Origin: Enoplolaimus lenunculus
Lineage: Eukaryota; Nematoda; Enoplea; Enoplida; Thoracostomopsidae
Assembly (NCBI GenBank): GCA_030248215.1
Contig: JASANG010000244.1
Location: 62,001 to 126,000 of the forward strand
Length of the DNA stretch: 64,000 nucleotides
Direction of reading: 5' to 3'
In this document: positions 34,901 to 46,669 of the stretch, in pieces
How the letters are laid out: each line of letters starts with the position of its first letter
Position numbering within the stretch: the first letter of the stretch is position 1
Notes under the pieces: generated by a model
What the model was told of the DNA's origin: nothing
Seen by the model: only the letters and a program-made list of their open reading frames with translations
Database searches by the model: none
Made by a program: the position numbers and the translations under genes

Positions 34901-37900
34901 GTTTTCGTTGACTTACAAGAAAGGTTGAAAATTTTCTATGCGGTTAGGGGCTAAAATTTTTCCAACGGGTGCTGTACCCTCCCCCCCGGCCCTAACTTGA
35001 ATACGGCTCCGTCCTTGCATCTTCTAGGTTCAAATTGCGGAGTTTAAATTTTCAGGACAAAACGCTGACATTTTTCGGCAGCAGCACATGATAATTCTTC
35101 ATTATTATCAAGCAAAACAACCGTAAACGCCGGTACGGGCAAGCAATTCAAATGATTACTAAAGACTCTACACTCAAACTTGAACCTTTGTAAAAGGAGT
35201 AAAAGAACAAAAAAATATTGTACGCGGCGTTCAGTTATTGGCTCACGGTTCTAAGAACAAATACGTTTGTTAAAATACCAAAGCACGAGAGAATCTCACG
35301 TCTTGTAGAGATTTTGCACTGCGCATACGCGTGATAAAATTGTTAAGCCTCATCTCGCATTTTTTTGCATTATTTAGCACATTAGCGTAATGTTGTTACA
35401 TAAAGTATACGTCATGTGGGAAAATCACTGAAAATTTAAGTTATTAAATGCTCAATATTGGCGAAACCATTCTGAGACCCAGCATTACCTGGTGTAAAAT
35501 ACGCGACCTCAAACTGATAAAACCAAGGCTGACATGTAGTTTTGACTATTTATATATATCTCATTTTACTTCGTGGTATACTAGCAAAAAAGTAGCGTGC
35601 AGAAATTTTTTAGCATCACAGAACTGACAAGACATACTAAAACTTTTCCATTGATACCACTAAAGGCCGTGCTTAATTTAGTACCTTTAGTAAAATGAAT
35701 AGTAACAAATGTTCTCGAGCGAAGCAAACGAGTAGCCAGACGCATGTTATCTTAATACAGGCCCGCAGCCATCTTACCTTGCTAGGAGCAGGCTACTTTC
35801 TAGGGGGGTCTGAGCCCACCTGTCCCCCCTCTTGGCTACGGGTCCATATTAATACATGTTCCTATGCAGAAAAAATATTTTTGGATCCAATGACATTTTA
35901 AAATTGATTTAATTGTTCTACGCCATACCTTTCCAGCTTCTTAGCGAAACAGTGGGGGCAGGGGGGAGGTAGTATCCCCATTCGAAATGTTTAACCTTTC
36001 TTGTAAATTAGTTATTTCAGCAGTGTGCTTAGGTCTTCTACCATAAACCGAACGGGTTTGGAAGAACCAAATTGTAGGCGGTAGGGTGAGGGGTCGTAAG
36101 ACACGACCGTGTAAAATATGAATTGCTCAATTCATGTGTGACAGGAAACAATTATTCATTGCAGTTAAAGTAGTAGTTATCGAGACGGAAATACAAACAT
36201 TTTCGCAGTTATTTCACAATTTTTTATGACGCATATTATGTGAAAATTGCACTGACTCTCTGCTCGAGCATGTATATTTTTTTAACAATTATTTCACATA
36301 AAATACTGTCAAAAACATCGGGAACGTGACGTGAACATGGAATGTATACCAAGAGGGTTAGTGGGGATATATGCCCATTGAATTTTTGAGAGAAAAGAAC
36401 ATTGCATTTTAGCACGCTTCAAAATAGCCTTAGGTATTCTAATGGTATTTTATCGTCAACAAAAAACGTTTACATGACGTTTATTCCCTTCCGAAATAAA
36501 ATCCAGGCTACGCCCTGGGGCGTCCATAGAACGTAATATTTGGCAGGACACCAAATAATTTTGGGGACTCCTTCAGTTGCAATTCAAGATTGTTTACTTT
36601 TAAGCCGAGTCTATTCGGTGGGCAGCAGCCAAATTTGGGTAGGTACGGCTCCTTAATCGTTCCCCGTGGGGACACTCTTGGCTACGCTGCGAAACGTGAG
36701 TAAGTTAGACGTGCACTGCACATTAACAAAATTCAGTTTGATGTAATTTTAAGTTCGCGCAAACTAAAATTAGTACTAAAATTCAAAACAGTTAGTAAAG
36801 TTAGTGTCTGTGTTTTATATGTCAAATGTATCCCGATTAAGTTCCCCCTTGGGACCCAAAAAATTTTTTGTCAAAAAGTTAGACAAATTATACACAGTTC
36901 GACACAGCTTGCAGAGCTGAGATGACTGATGTTAAGTTTTCCGCAATCAGATGTCTGGTTAGCGAGTTATGTAGCAGAAAGGCAATTATTTTATGCTGTC
37001 GAAAAACATGTCAGCGGGAGAACGAACATATCTGAACGGATGCAGGTAAATACTGTAATCTACAGGTATATAAGTCATTAAGTACCAACATCACTGTATC
37101 TCTAATTTTTTGAAATTGCCTTTAATTTGCATTTCTCAGCACAGTTTTGCGAGCAGCATAATTTTGCGTTAAGTTTCACCGCACAAGACTTGCAGCAAAC
37201 ATAACATCGATCAAAATAACAGTACAACTGCAATAGGTTAGTAAATTGTCAATGCTGCAATCACTGGCACATCCAAAGGAGCACCCAAGCCAAGCCCGCG
37301 CCCAACTCGATAGAAATTAAAGTTTTGTACTAAGAGTTAGCATAAAAATTGCGTATGGCGCCTTGCACACTGCGTATGATCGACAAAAGTTGATAACACC
37401 GTCAACAAAAAATGCGACATCTTACCTGCTGAAGTCCCTGGCGAACAGCTCATCTCTGCCGAAGTCCGACGATAATCGTCGTTAGCCATTGTTGGTATCA
37501 CATTCCCCTCTTCATCAAACGCGACGGTAGGGCAGCATTCTGGATGACCAGGTGGTGCTCCACCGTTTGCGTTTATGATATTATTGTTTCGATTCACAGC
37601 CGCAGATGCCGCAAGTGAATTTTGTCGCTGCAGTTGTTGCTGTTGCGCAATAACTGCAGCTACAAATTCGCGTGCATCGTCGCTGATTGCAGTATTGCAA
37701 TGCGTTGAACCCGACGATGCAAAAACGGCAATGTGCGGCTGCGAATGACTATGAGACGCGCCGCGGTACGCCGCAAACGAGCTGTTTCCCTGGTGAATGG
37801 GACATTGGCTGAATGTTGAATTCAAACCGCCTGGGATGTATTCGATACAATAGCACGTGGACGACGATGCTGATGAATATTCGTGGTGTGGTGATTTACC

Positions 37901-39519
37901 TGAAATTAAAATGATAAACTTTTGACTAAAATTTAAAAAAAGTTCAATTACTGCGGCCATGTCTGATTCAAACATGAAAATGTCATCTTTTAAAATACGG
38001 TCAGTAAATTGGATAACTTAAGCGGCATACAGAAATCATACGCTAAATGCGCTGAAGCCATTGCAAAATGTTGAGGCGGCGATAAGATTTAACACGGCTC
38101 ATAAAAGTATCTTCACAATATCAATTGGGGACATAACTATTGTGGGGCGGCAAAATGTTAGTAGAAAGGCTGCCGTCAACTGGGCTTTTAGAATGTTTCA
38201 AGCACTAACCTCGCTGTTCAATCCAATTCTTACACCTTCGAACAAACGATGGTTTATGTGTAGCTGAGCTGGGCAGTCGTTGTTTCTGTTGCTGTTGTTG
38301 CTGTTGCGGCTGACAATTCCTTACTGAATAAATCTCTCCTGGTTCGCCATGATGATCATACGCCGACGTCGCGCCATAGCTACCATCGCCATAAACTTCA
38401 GTATGACCTTCCATACTTGAGTCTAGATTATTAAATTGTCCCATAGATATACCTGTCGAGATAGGGACATGAGAATCTCCTCGGCATCGGGGCACGATGT
38501 GTTGATTGTGAGTAGGATAATGATCTAAATGATGTATTTGATGAACCGATGTTGAAAGGCGGGGTGGATTAATGGAAGCAAACGACATACCTCCTCCATC
38601 GACGCCGTTTTCGGTGCCTGACAGACCTCCAGCCCGCATTGAAGCACCGTGTCCGCTCATGTCTACTAAATGACCGTTTATCGCATTGCTTGATGCGCTT
38701 AGCTTTATACGATTACTATTGGCCTGAAATAAATACACACTATTTAATATTGGAAGTTCCAATTTACACTAAAAACTTTCTAGCTTGAGTTTGTTTCTGA
38801 ATAAAATTATCGTTTATATGTAAGTGTTGAATAAGATTGAAGAAAGCCTACATTTTTCAAATATATTTGTGGCAGATATATTTTCGACAATAACTTGTGT
38901 ACACATATCATAAATTTTCAATGCTAATTTTTTTCCAAATTTGGAAGAAATTTCAAACAATCGTCACAAAGGATATATTAAACAGTGTGGACGGAAATTT
39001 TTTGCCATATTCACAGTATTTAATTTAAGTTTTTGCAACAACCTTCAGTGAAATTACGCCTATGATTCTTGGCTTCCTGTGAGATGTGATGCAAAGTGTC
39101 TGATTATGTACCATTATACTATTTTCGGATTTCAAGCTGCTTCGCTGTCTTTTCAACACTTGGTTATACCAAGAGTAGATATAATCACTCTTGCACAAGA
39201 GTGTGCAACTGTCTGATTTCGTGTGGAACAAAATGTTCAACAGAGCGTCGCGTTTTTGCACGGAGGACTCCATGTCCTATGATATAATACACCTGGGCGA
39301 AAATGCAACGCGTGTCGGGTATATTCTTTTCTACGCAGAATGTGCACTTGCACACTCTTGTTAAATAGCGATTGTCCACTCTTAATTAGTCTGATTCGAG
39401 ACACTTCACGACAGTACTTAAGAATGCGGGCATAAAAGTATTCACAGTTTTAGAAGAACTAACCTTTTTCTTTCGAGATGCAGTGTCACAGTTTGTAGGT
39501 TGGCCAATATTCCATATTG
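28994..39519 (-). CDS. Candidate upstream exons: long low-complexity N-terminus of the kinase, or 3' end of a separate gene
   Basis: Exons: 39519-39464, 38723-38234, 37899-37426, 29845-28994. Each is open, has GT-AG sites, and joins the next in phase; the last joins kinase exon 28545-28084 in phase (1+2). Together about 620 residues. Contents: 'CDTASRKKK'; a Gly/Ser/His-rich part with 'GEIYSVRN' and a Gln run; a Cys/Ser/His-rich part ('YCIEYIPGGLNS', 'GHPECC'); then 'LPECCMVTSV', a basic Pro/Lys stretch 'APRLGKVPKPPKSPPKAGG' and an acidic Ser/Thr tail. No known domain was recognised. Reading through the last donor gives a TAG at 28986-28988, so an alternative is that these exons end a separate gene there. 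Codon use and splice sites favour real exons; attachment to the kinase is less sure. More exons must lie upstream of 39519. Confidence 0.55.
30005..30172. mobile_element. CCCGTAGCCAG-type MITE
   Basis: Internal 'agaggggcatgcgattgaaata' and 'gtggggttaaaac' match the family body. The ends are eroded ('cagcccatcctggtaaggggg' and 'ctggctggctataggttcg'). Confidence 0.45.
31062..31200. mobile_element. CCCGTAGCCAG-type MITE
   Basis: CTCCCGTAGCCAGCTCACCTT at the left and CCCCCTTGGGCCCGTATC at the right. The body has 'acggttttcgttgacttac' and 'agcaaggttaaacattttg'. Confidence 0.75.
31955..32160. mobile_element. Foldback fragment, GGGACCCAAAAAATTTTTT type
   Basis: It shares 'cgtttgcccaaaatagatcg', 'ttgaaaatttttgcatattt' and 'gggacccaaaaaatttcttt' with copy 1. 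A short internal duplication of 'cttgagcttcttatgacac' is visible near 32010-32040. The second arm is absent. Confidence 0.65.
32640..32850. repeat. Interspersed repeat shared with 51590-51800
   Basis: 'attgagtcgatgatattt...attacaaattgtcgat' at 51718-51755 matches 'ttgtcgagtcgataaaatttcggattacaag' at 32771-32800. Both loci have CCTAAG/CTAAGG words next to this motif and end in 'tggtacc' or 'gataccg'. This looks like another relative of the tandem-repeat-carrying elements. Confidence 0.5.
32925..33124. mobile_element. CACTGTAAA-ended MITE, GAGTCAAA type, copy 1 (200 bp)
   Basis: The ends CACTGTAAAAAATGGGGAGT and CCATTTTTTTACAGTG are inverted. The interior alternates GAGTCAAATT and AATTTGACTC words, with several TGAGTCA/TGACTCA heptamers. 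Confidence 0.8.
33354..33515. mobile_element. CCCGTAGCCAG-type MITE
   Basis: Reverse-orientation body 'caactttgcttgtaactcat' and 'ccttgaatgaccctccttaa'. The right end 'caaggtacgctggttacggac' is a diverged terminal repeat. Confidence 0.65.
34846..35015. mobile_element. CCCGTAGCCAG-type MITE
   Basis: 'agtagccagatcacctagct' at the left. The body has 'ggggcatacaatggttttcg' and 'gaaaggttgaaaattttct'. The right side has poly-C and 'cttgaatacggctcc'. Confidence 0.65.
35284..35335 (-). mobile_element. tRNA-derived SINE, fragment
   Basis: 'ctcacgtcttgtagagattttgcactgcgcat' matches the part upstream of the tRNA-like region in SINE copy 2 (39715-39745). No A or B box is present here. Confidence 0.6.
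35757..35848. mobile_element. CCCGTAGCCAG-type MITE, short internally deleted copy
   Basis: 'caggcccgcagccatcttac' and 'cccctcttggctacgggtcc' are good ends only about 90 bp apart; the central body is missing. Confidence 0.7.
36520..36690 (+). repeat. Dispersed repeat with CCGTGGGGACG end, copy 1
   Basis: 'accaaataattttggggactcc', 'gttgcaattcaagattgttta' and 'cagccaaatttgggtaggta' match copies at 44810-44985 (+) and 48555-48715 (-). All three end near CCGTGGGGAC. Confidence 0.65.
36842..37030. mobile_element. Foldback fragment, GGGACCCAAAAAATTTTTT type
   Basis: 'cccttgggacccaaaaaatttt', 'agcttgcagagctgagatga' and 'ccgcaatcagatgtctggtt' match one arm of copy 1; the other arm is not seen. Confidence 0.65.
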
Positions 39520-39565
39520 CTAAAATAATAAAATAAAACAAACTTTAAATACATTGAGTATATTT

Positions 39566-39790
39566 TAACCTTTTCTCACATAAATTTGAATATTTTCTGT
39601 TTCAAATGAGACGTAATTTCACGGTATGATTCAAAACCCAGTCTCGCTAATGGGAGGCGTTTACGATGACCACTGAGGTATCGGAGCTTGACGCTCGAGC
39701 CCGAAGAGGCTTTCACGTCGTGTAGAGATTTTGCACTGCGCATATATGCTAGAATTATTACACACTGCTCACAGTGTCTGTATTGCTCGT
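39566..39790 (-). mobile_element. tRNA-derived SINE, copy 2
   Basis: The reverse complement aligns with copy 1 over its whole length, including 'cgggctcgagcgtcaagctcc', a degraded A box ('acctcagtggtcat') and a degraded B box ('gggttttgaatc'). It lies just upstream of the most 5' candidate exon on the minus strand. Confidence 0.8.
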
Positions 39791-40090
39791 ATATTATTGT
39801 ATTTAGGTGCTTATAGTATACTCTACGAGTGAGAGGTTTAAGTGTAAAAAATACGCCGTACACAGAAGTTTATGGCGACTGATTAGTTGTAACCTTGCAT
39901 CGTTGCAATATAAGAAGTTGAACCTGCTAACTCAAAGCAACGTGTCACAAAACGACATCAGTTTAATATTTTTCAGCTCAAAACCTTGAAATATTTACGA
40001 GACAAAACATAAAACAACAGCAAGTTTACTTAAAACCGCAACATTAAATTGAGATGGCTTTTAGTATTATTGTCAGTACTGTTGCTGACT

Positions 40091-40375
40091 ATTAGTATCA
40101 GTGTCGGATCCAAAATTTTCCGGAGGACAAGGATCCTTTTTGTGTTCTGAAAGTTAGCAGTTTAAGTAGCGCTTTAGAAAATGTTATGCGTAAGGATAAG
40201 ATTCACAAATGTGCTCAAGGCGCAAAATTTTCCATTAGTGATACAGGTATATTTTTATCTATTTGGTTAGAAAACACATTGTAATGTGAACTTAAAATCA
40301 ACTAGGTGCATCGCAAAATTTTCAACGCGACAAAGCTGGTAGGGGATACATCCCCAATTCCCCTGGATCCGCCAC
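40091..40375. mobile_element. GGATCC-ended inverted-repeat element
   Basis: 'agtgtcggatccaaaatttt' at the left and 'attcccctggatccgccac' at the right are inverted ends. They resemble the ends of the composite elements at 46670 and 48243. Confidence 0.5.
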
Positions 40376-41935
40376 AACTCTTTAACAACCGTCTCGAGGC
40401 TGTTAGAAACGTAACAGTTAGCAGCATACCTAATATCTTAAAAAAACTAAATGCAAACTTGATGGGTTTTTCTATTGGACTGAAGATAAAAAAAACTGTA
40501 ATCCATTAACTCAAAATTTACAGATCTATTGCTGTAATTCGTTAGCCAAGCTGACTTTGCACTGATAAACGTATGCATCCTCTCGTCAAAATTCCTCATG
40601 CACAATGTTGTCCCAAAAAAGTTTATCTAATGAACAAGTCCTCCTACACGCCTTCTAAGCGGTAAGACAGTTTTCATGACACCCCTAATACGCCTATCGA
40701 TAAATTATCGTTATCAAACAAGCTAAATTGAACTCTCGATTAACATGATGGCTCTAAAGTTCAGTTATATTTGTTATCCTCCAACCACAACGGTGCAAAC
40801 GAAATAAGAATTATACATTCACATACGCAGAATCGCCTCCCTATCATTTCTTTCAAGATAGTTCAGAGACACCGAACACCTGGTTTTAAACCTCACCACC
40901 ACAGGTAACCTCACAGCTGATTGTCAAGCACCACTTACATTTTGCTCACCCCCTAGAATAATCCATTCTTTGAATCTCGGACAGTTTTCAAGATAGCCCG
41001 AAAAATGTTGTATAAATTACATCAGGCACAACCAAGCTAAGGTATATATGCACTAGAGCGTCACAGCTCTGTTTAAGGAAAGTCAACTACGAAAAATTTA
41101 ATTTCATTCACCGCGGCTGACAAAATGTATCCTCATTTACCACAAATGACACCGGTTCTAATTTACCCAATTCTAATTAACCAGATAAGATACCGCAAAG
41201 CTGTTACATTAATAACCTGTCAAAACCATACTCAGTACTACGGACATACTTCAATTGCATTGCAATTATTTAAGTATATTGCGTTAAAAAGCGTGTGGAA
41301 AAATGAACAAATAATTGCTAAAAACTGCAGTTTCTCACTGAAAAAATACGTTTATCACCGCGTGTGTCCCTACGCTTCGCTCACCACCGTTTTCCTAGAC
41401 GGGTCTTTTTTAAACGCGAGTCACAAGTAGACACAAAAATTTAAAATCCAAAACATCTTTTTCGTAGTCCATAGTATTATATTTACTTTATTTAACAACA
41501 AATGTCTCAAAATAAGTACAAAAACTCGCGTTTAGTGTGACAATAGTTTTGAACTCAATGTAATTGTTTACAGAAAATGCGACTGAGTCGCAAATTCAAG
41601 CCGACCGTTGACTTATGTTGACACTAAGAACACTGGAATCATGATGGCCATATTTTAATATACAAATCAGTAATGTTTTTGGTTAGTAAACATTTAACGA
41701 AGTTCTAATTTTCCACTGCGAGATAGCATTGAAGAACACAAGACCGCAAAGAAATAGGAGGTTAGAGATGGAAACACCGCCGCTGCTTGCTATAAAAATT
41801 TTCTATTGTCAAATTTTCGCTCATTTTCTAACATCTACCTACGCCCACCTGGTAACAATTTGTGACTGAAATAAGAAATTTTCGGGTCAACAGAAATATA
41901 CTGTTTTGAATCTTTTTGAATGTAAAACCTAAATT

Positions 41936-42346
41936 CACACGTGCAATTTTTGAAGCATAAATTTGCACATGTAACTTGCATATGCAAGGTCAATTACAAA
42001 ACAGCTTTGAAGTTGTCGCAGTTGCAACAAATCTTTCACTGTAATTCATGATATTAAATTTCATTCGCACATGTGAACACACTTGCAAGTAGCTTGAAAT
42101 TACCTGTATTTTGATTTGAGAATCGAAAACCGTGTTGTGCGCTTTTTGGAATTAGTTTAAACTTTGAATATATTCAAGAAGCTTAAATAAAATATCAACT
42201 TAATTGATGTTTCGCAGTGCACGGCCATGGTGATGTATAGTTTTTGATTCTTAAGCGCTAAACAGAAATTGTAGGGCATGAAAACGTTTTCAAGTCAAGA
42301 AATTTCGATTAAAACCTTAAAACTTCACATGTGAATTGGGCTTAAC
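41936..42346. mobile_element. CACATGTG-rich foldback element, diverged copy
   Basis: 'cacacgtgcaatttttgaag' at the left and 'cttcacatgtgaattgggct' at the right. The interior has 'gttgtcgcagttgcaac', 'cacatgtgaacacacttgcaag' and 'aacttgcatatgcaag'. It is longer than the other copies, perhaps by insertion. Confidence 0.5.
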
Positions 42347-44809
42347 AATGGCTCCGTGTCTCTTATCCACTCTGAATATTATTTTTTACATTTTGCGATG
42401 CATATATTTGCATACAATTTGATATTATTTTGATTAACATATTTGATACAAATTTTTTGAAGAATTTAACTTTGGCTTATATATTAACTACAAAATCCCG
42501 GAACGGTGCGAATGTTCAGTAAAGTTTTCTAAGTACAGCTTCTTTGATTGCATAAAATTGTGTCATGAATAGCTGTCTAAGCCTAAGCCAAACAACGGTT
42601 TTTCATATTTTGCCCCATTTGTAGTATGGGCCAGGGACAGCTTTGTCGCTATAGAAAAGAAACGTTAAAATCATTACTACTGATTGAACCAACTTCTTTC
42701 TACAAAACAAAAGCGAAACTGAAATCGAAACGCAACAATGTGTGTGTGGTTCGTTTATGGTTGCATATTTTAAATCTGCAACACAAATATCAAGAATACA
42801 CAAAGGCCACATTTCACATCGTGCTGCATCAACGAAGAAAAAACTTTAAAATTAAATTAACATTCAAATTCAACTGAAATCCGTTCCGGTGTGCTACCCT
42901 GATTCAACGGCGGATTCAGAATTTTTTGATGAAGAAAGATAGTTGAAAAAACTCGCCAGCCAATAGAGCAAGAAACTAAACGTAGCTTTAATACTGAATT
43001 TTAACACAAATTTTAGGTTTGAATCTCCGTTGGGGGTCTAGGGCTGGGTAGACCGTCCCCTTATTTTTACCCTAGTGCCCTGTTTTCGCAAGCATTACTG
43101 TGAAACATTTGGTTTTGTGGTATTCGATTAATGCGGACGGGGTGATTTTAATCAACGCAGATTTAGCAAATAATTAAATTTTACAGATGATATTTGAAAC
43201 TACCAAATCGCAATAGAATTCGCCAAAACCATAGAAGTCCTACCTGATAGCCCTGAATAGTATGCTTGACATTTCGGGACGCTTTGCCTAATATCAGGTT
43301 TGAAGTAATTTATGATTCACTTGAACGTAAACGATTATACTTGAAAGAAATTCAGCAATTATAGCAAGAGACAAACCAAACCTAAGATATTGTATTTCAT
43401 TCAATGGCAGAAATGAAGGGTGACCAAGAAATTAAAGCCGCCTGTTTATGAGCCAAAAGTTTTACTAATAGCTAAACGCTCAAAAACTGTTAATGAACTA
43501 ATTCGATCGCATAACTTTTAACACGGCAAGCTTGGTAAGGGTCTTATATCCCCATTGCCTTTTCGAACATTTTTTTGCCAAAGAAGCACGATGTTGGTGA
43601 TAGGAAACCACATAACAAATGCGCAGATGCAGCTAGCAACGCAAACGCGTGCAGTAACCAAGTAGACGGCACATTGAAAATGATTATATAAATAGAGTTT
43701 GGATGAGTTTTACAAAACTTCAAAGATATAGACCTGTTTTCTGCCGATATTTAAACTGACATCAGCAAAATATGGGTTAAACAATTTTTACACTGCTTGA
43801 GCCCCTCTAGTCTCTCTGCCTACGTGCCTAGCAAATAACGACCAACAAATTTTAAACCCTGTACCAATGGGCTTAATCATTTGGCTTGCCTTGTACATGA
43901 CAACAGAACACGAATCTGTAACGTTGGAGATAGCGCCGCCGCCACAAGATAAGACAGGAATACAAGTTAGCCAACTACTGCGGGCAAAATTAGATTTGGG
44001 CTGATTTTTTCAGCCAATTTTTTGTTCACCAATTTTTTGGTAGCGCTGGTCAATTCACAACGATACCAGGTTGTTTAAATTTCAAAACAAACAATCGATA
44101 AAATTCGGATCATTACAGACCAGACATAATGTTTTCATTAGTCGTCAATCCCGCATGCGGTACAGTTTGGTTCACACCTCAAGGGAAATAATAACAGTGC
44201 AGCAACGCGAACTACAAACGACTGGAAATCGAGGATTTGTTCGGTAATGGCACATAGGAAGCGTAGCATTGATTTCGTTTTCAAAGACAATAGATCTCTC
44301 GTGTAAGAGCTTTCTTTCAATCGAGTGTATCGAGCGAGAAAATTTTTTAATTTCAAGAATACAGTACTTCATTTTAGCTCCTATTACTAAGTAGTTTTTA
44401 TTTGTTTCTCCAAAAATCTTGGCAGTATTTTCCCTCCAGCGCCATCTTGCTGCACTCCCATGACGGCAAGACTGGCGCAATGTTTTTTGGTCGCGTCTAC
44501 AGCAAAATTTAACAATACCATATAAACAAACCAATGCTTCAAATACCGAACAGTTTGATGGTCATTTTGTAATTTTACAAACGACGTTGATCGGATTTAA
44601 TTATTCTTTGCCAATTTCATTTTAAATTTAACGCCCGAAATAACCATATACATTGTGATAGCAAAAGCTGAGCTGGATTAAATTAATGAACACTAAAAGT
44701 GGAGGCAGAATAGACGTTACCGTAGCGTATTAACGCTTGGTTAATGGCCTATGTATGGCTCATCGGGAACATAGCAGCTAATGCTTGTGTTGCGGTAATA
44801 TAGGAAACT

Positions 44810-44985
44810 GTACCCGGGGTTGTCCACAGAAATTTATGTTTGTGGGTCACCGAATAATTTTCATGGCGCCCCTACAAGTGCAACTCAAGATTCTTTACTT
44901 TGAGACCAAATTAATATGGGGGGCACCAGCCAAATTTAGGAGGGCACGGCTTCTCATTAAAACCCGTGGGGACGCCGATAAATGT
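44810..44985 (+). repeat. Dispersed repeat with CCGTGGGGACG end, copy 2
   Basis: 'accgaataattttcatggcgc', 'gtgcaactcaagattctttac' and 'accagccaaatttaggaggg' match copies at 36520 and 48555. Confidence 0.65.
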
Positions 44986-45129
44986 ACCCCTTTAGTTTCG
45001 GTGATTTGAAGCGCTGATTAATTTGAATTGGTACTAAAAGCAGTATGTGATTTTTAGTGGAAAAACCAATGTGGGTTGTTTTTGGTTTGGATTCGATTGT
45101 AAATATGCCAGACTTTCGTTAACTCAAGG

Positions 45130-45290
45130 TGGGTACCCAGGCCACGGCCCACCATAAGGAATTAGAACCAAAATTTTGTATTAAGATTTACTACTACTAT
45201 TCTGTGTTTCGCTTCTTGACGCAATAGCTTGGCAGTATAGCTTCACAATTGTATATCGCCTATCCGTCAGAGAATTTTGGATCCACAATA
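45130..45290 (+). repeat. Dispersed repeat shared with 53770-53945 and 24290-24380
   Basis: 'accaaaattttgtattaagattt' followed by 'tctgtgtttcgcttc' here corresponds to 'accaaaatttcgtattgaga' and 'cggtgtttcgtttgtgaagg' on the + strand at 53830-53885. 'aaccaaaattttgcattaag' at 24342 is a third partial match. The outer parts carry GGTGG/CCACC words that may be remnants of inverted ends. Confidence 0.4.
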
Positions 45291-45373
45291 GGACTTTTTA
45301 AGGTGGATTCGAAATTTTTTATACAAGAGAAACAGGTATCGATAGTCAATAGAGTTCGTGTTAATTATAGGGG

Positions 45374-45518
45374 CCTGCCGCTGAGAGAGACGCGGGAAGT
45401 GGGGAAATTAGAAGACTGGGACAATTAGGTCAAGACTTTTCGATTAGACTCTTGTTTAGGCTTAGGCTTAGTTTTAGGCTTAGCTTAAAGTTTAGGCGCA
45501 ACAGATAGGTCCCTATAA
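45374..45518. mobile_element. TTAGGC-bearing inverted-repeat element
   Basis: 'tataggggcctgccgctgag' at the left pairs with 'agataggtccctata' at the right. The interior has 'ttaggcttaggcttagtttt' and 'ggcttagcttaaagtttagg'. Confidence 0.55.
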
Positions 45519-45845
45519 TTAACATGAGCCGTGACTCGTAACCAGTAACGTACTAAACATAGCTTAAAATGTTTACTAAAAATACGGGTAGCTACGTATG
45601 TTTCAGTTCCAGTACCTGTTTGTGATGATCTGCGATACTTTACCAATGGAACAAGCGAAATCCAAGTATTGTGTTTTGTTACAAATATTCAAATCCGTGG
45701 TGTGAGGAAAAAGACACAGGTGGTTTATACAAATTTCATCTCTAAAATTTTAAATAAAAACTCACTACGATCTGTCGAGATATTTAAATATTAACAAATA
45801 CGTGTAACTCGTCCGTCAGGATCAACCAATTGTATTCGTTAATTC

Positions 45846-45922
45846 TACACACACACATATATATATTTATATAAATTTATATATATATCTATATATGTAT
45901 ATATATGCATATATTTAGATAG
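45846..45922. repeat. AT microsatellite
   Basis: Short (AC)n followed by imperfect (AT)n/ATAT-ATAA repeats. A similar but shorter run lies at about 49312-49350. Confidence 0.9.
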
Positions 45923-46669
45923 AAACCCTTATATTCTATACCAAAATAAAATTTAATTAAAAATTGCAAGCTTCGTAGCTCATACAAACAGGAAGTTGGC
46001 ATTATTAAATGATAAATTTAAAGATAAATGTCTATTTGGTAACTAGTACCATATATAGCCTTCAAAAGTTTTTGATTTGATTTTATCAAGAACAGTTCGT
46101 CGCCAGCGCCGGGGATCTGCAGCTGCACCCTTTGGAGTTTACCTGCCGATGCCAATGACAAAACCGTGTAGCCAAAACGAATCAGGATAGCTGATACCCT
46201 TCCAGGAAAATTTTCGCATTTCTAGAGAAGTTTTTTGCCACGTTTATAAGCTTGTTATTTTAACCGGATGCCCCTCCTAAGATTGCTACGCCGCCTAGCA
46301 GGTTGACCTTGTACTGACCTGTCATGGCGCCAGCCTAAAAGTTAGCGGAGCTAAAATGTATACCAGTATGGTGGATCTGGTTGTAAATCGATCATGGTAC
46401 GGATTGTACAAGGCTACGCGTAATTTACCTCTGCAACTTTTAGGACTACAAAACGGGATTTAGCTAAGCCCAACGTTTCTAATCTGTCACCGGATTTGCA
46501 ACACTGTACAAGACTTATTTTATGCTTATTATGTAAGGACAAATCAAATGCGAAAAAAGTTGCGAATCTCGCTAGTTTTATTGGTTCTAATATTTTACAA
46601 GATTTTTATCACTATTTTCGCGATTAGGTGCAGGTACTATACACATTTCAGAATACAAGCCATAAACAA

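Larger units (their letters stand above)
29846..37425. other. Large repeat-filled intron or intergenic stretch
   Basis: No exon recognised. It holds at least five CCCGTAGCCAG-type MITEs, two GGGACCC foldback fragments, a CACTG-ended element, a SINE fragment (35284-35335), a TTAGGC-type derivative near 32660-32850 and a dispersed repeat at 36520-36690. Unassigned parts are AT-rich. Confidence 0.5.

Noticed and set aside
43244-43287. Minus-strand mini-exon ('HTIQGYQ') that might belong to a fibronectin-type III domain
   Set aside because: Forty-four bases with acceptor and donor are too little, and no partner exon was found.
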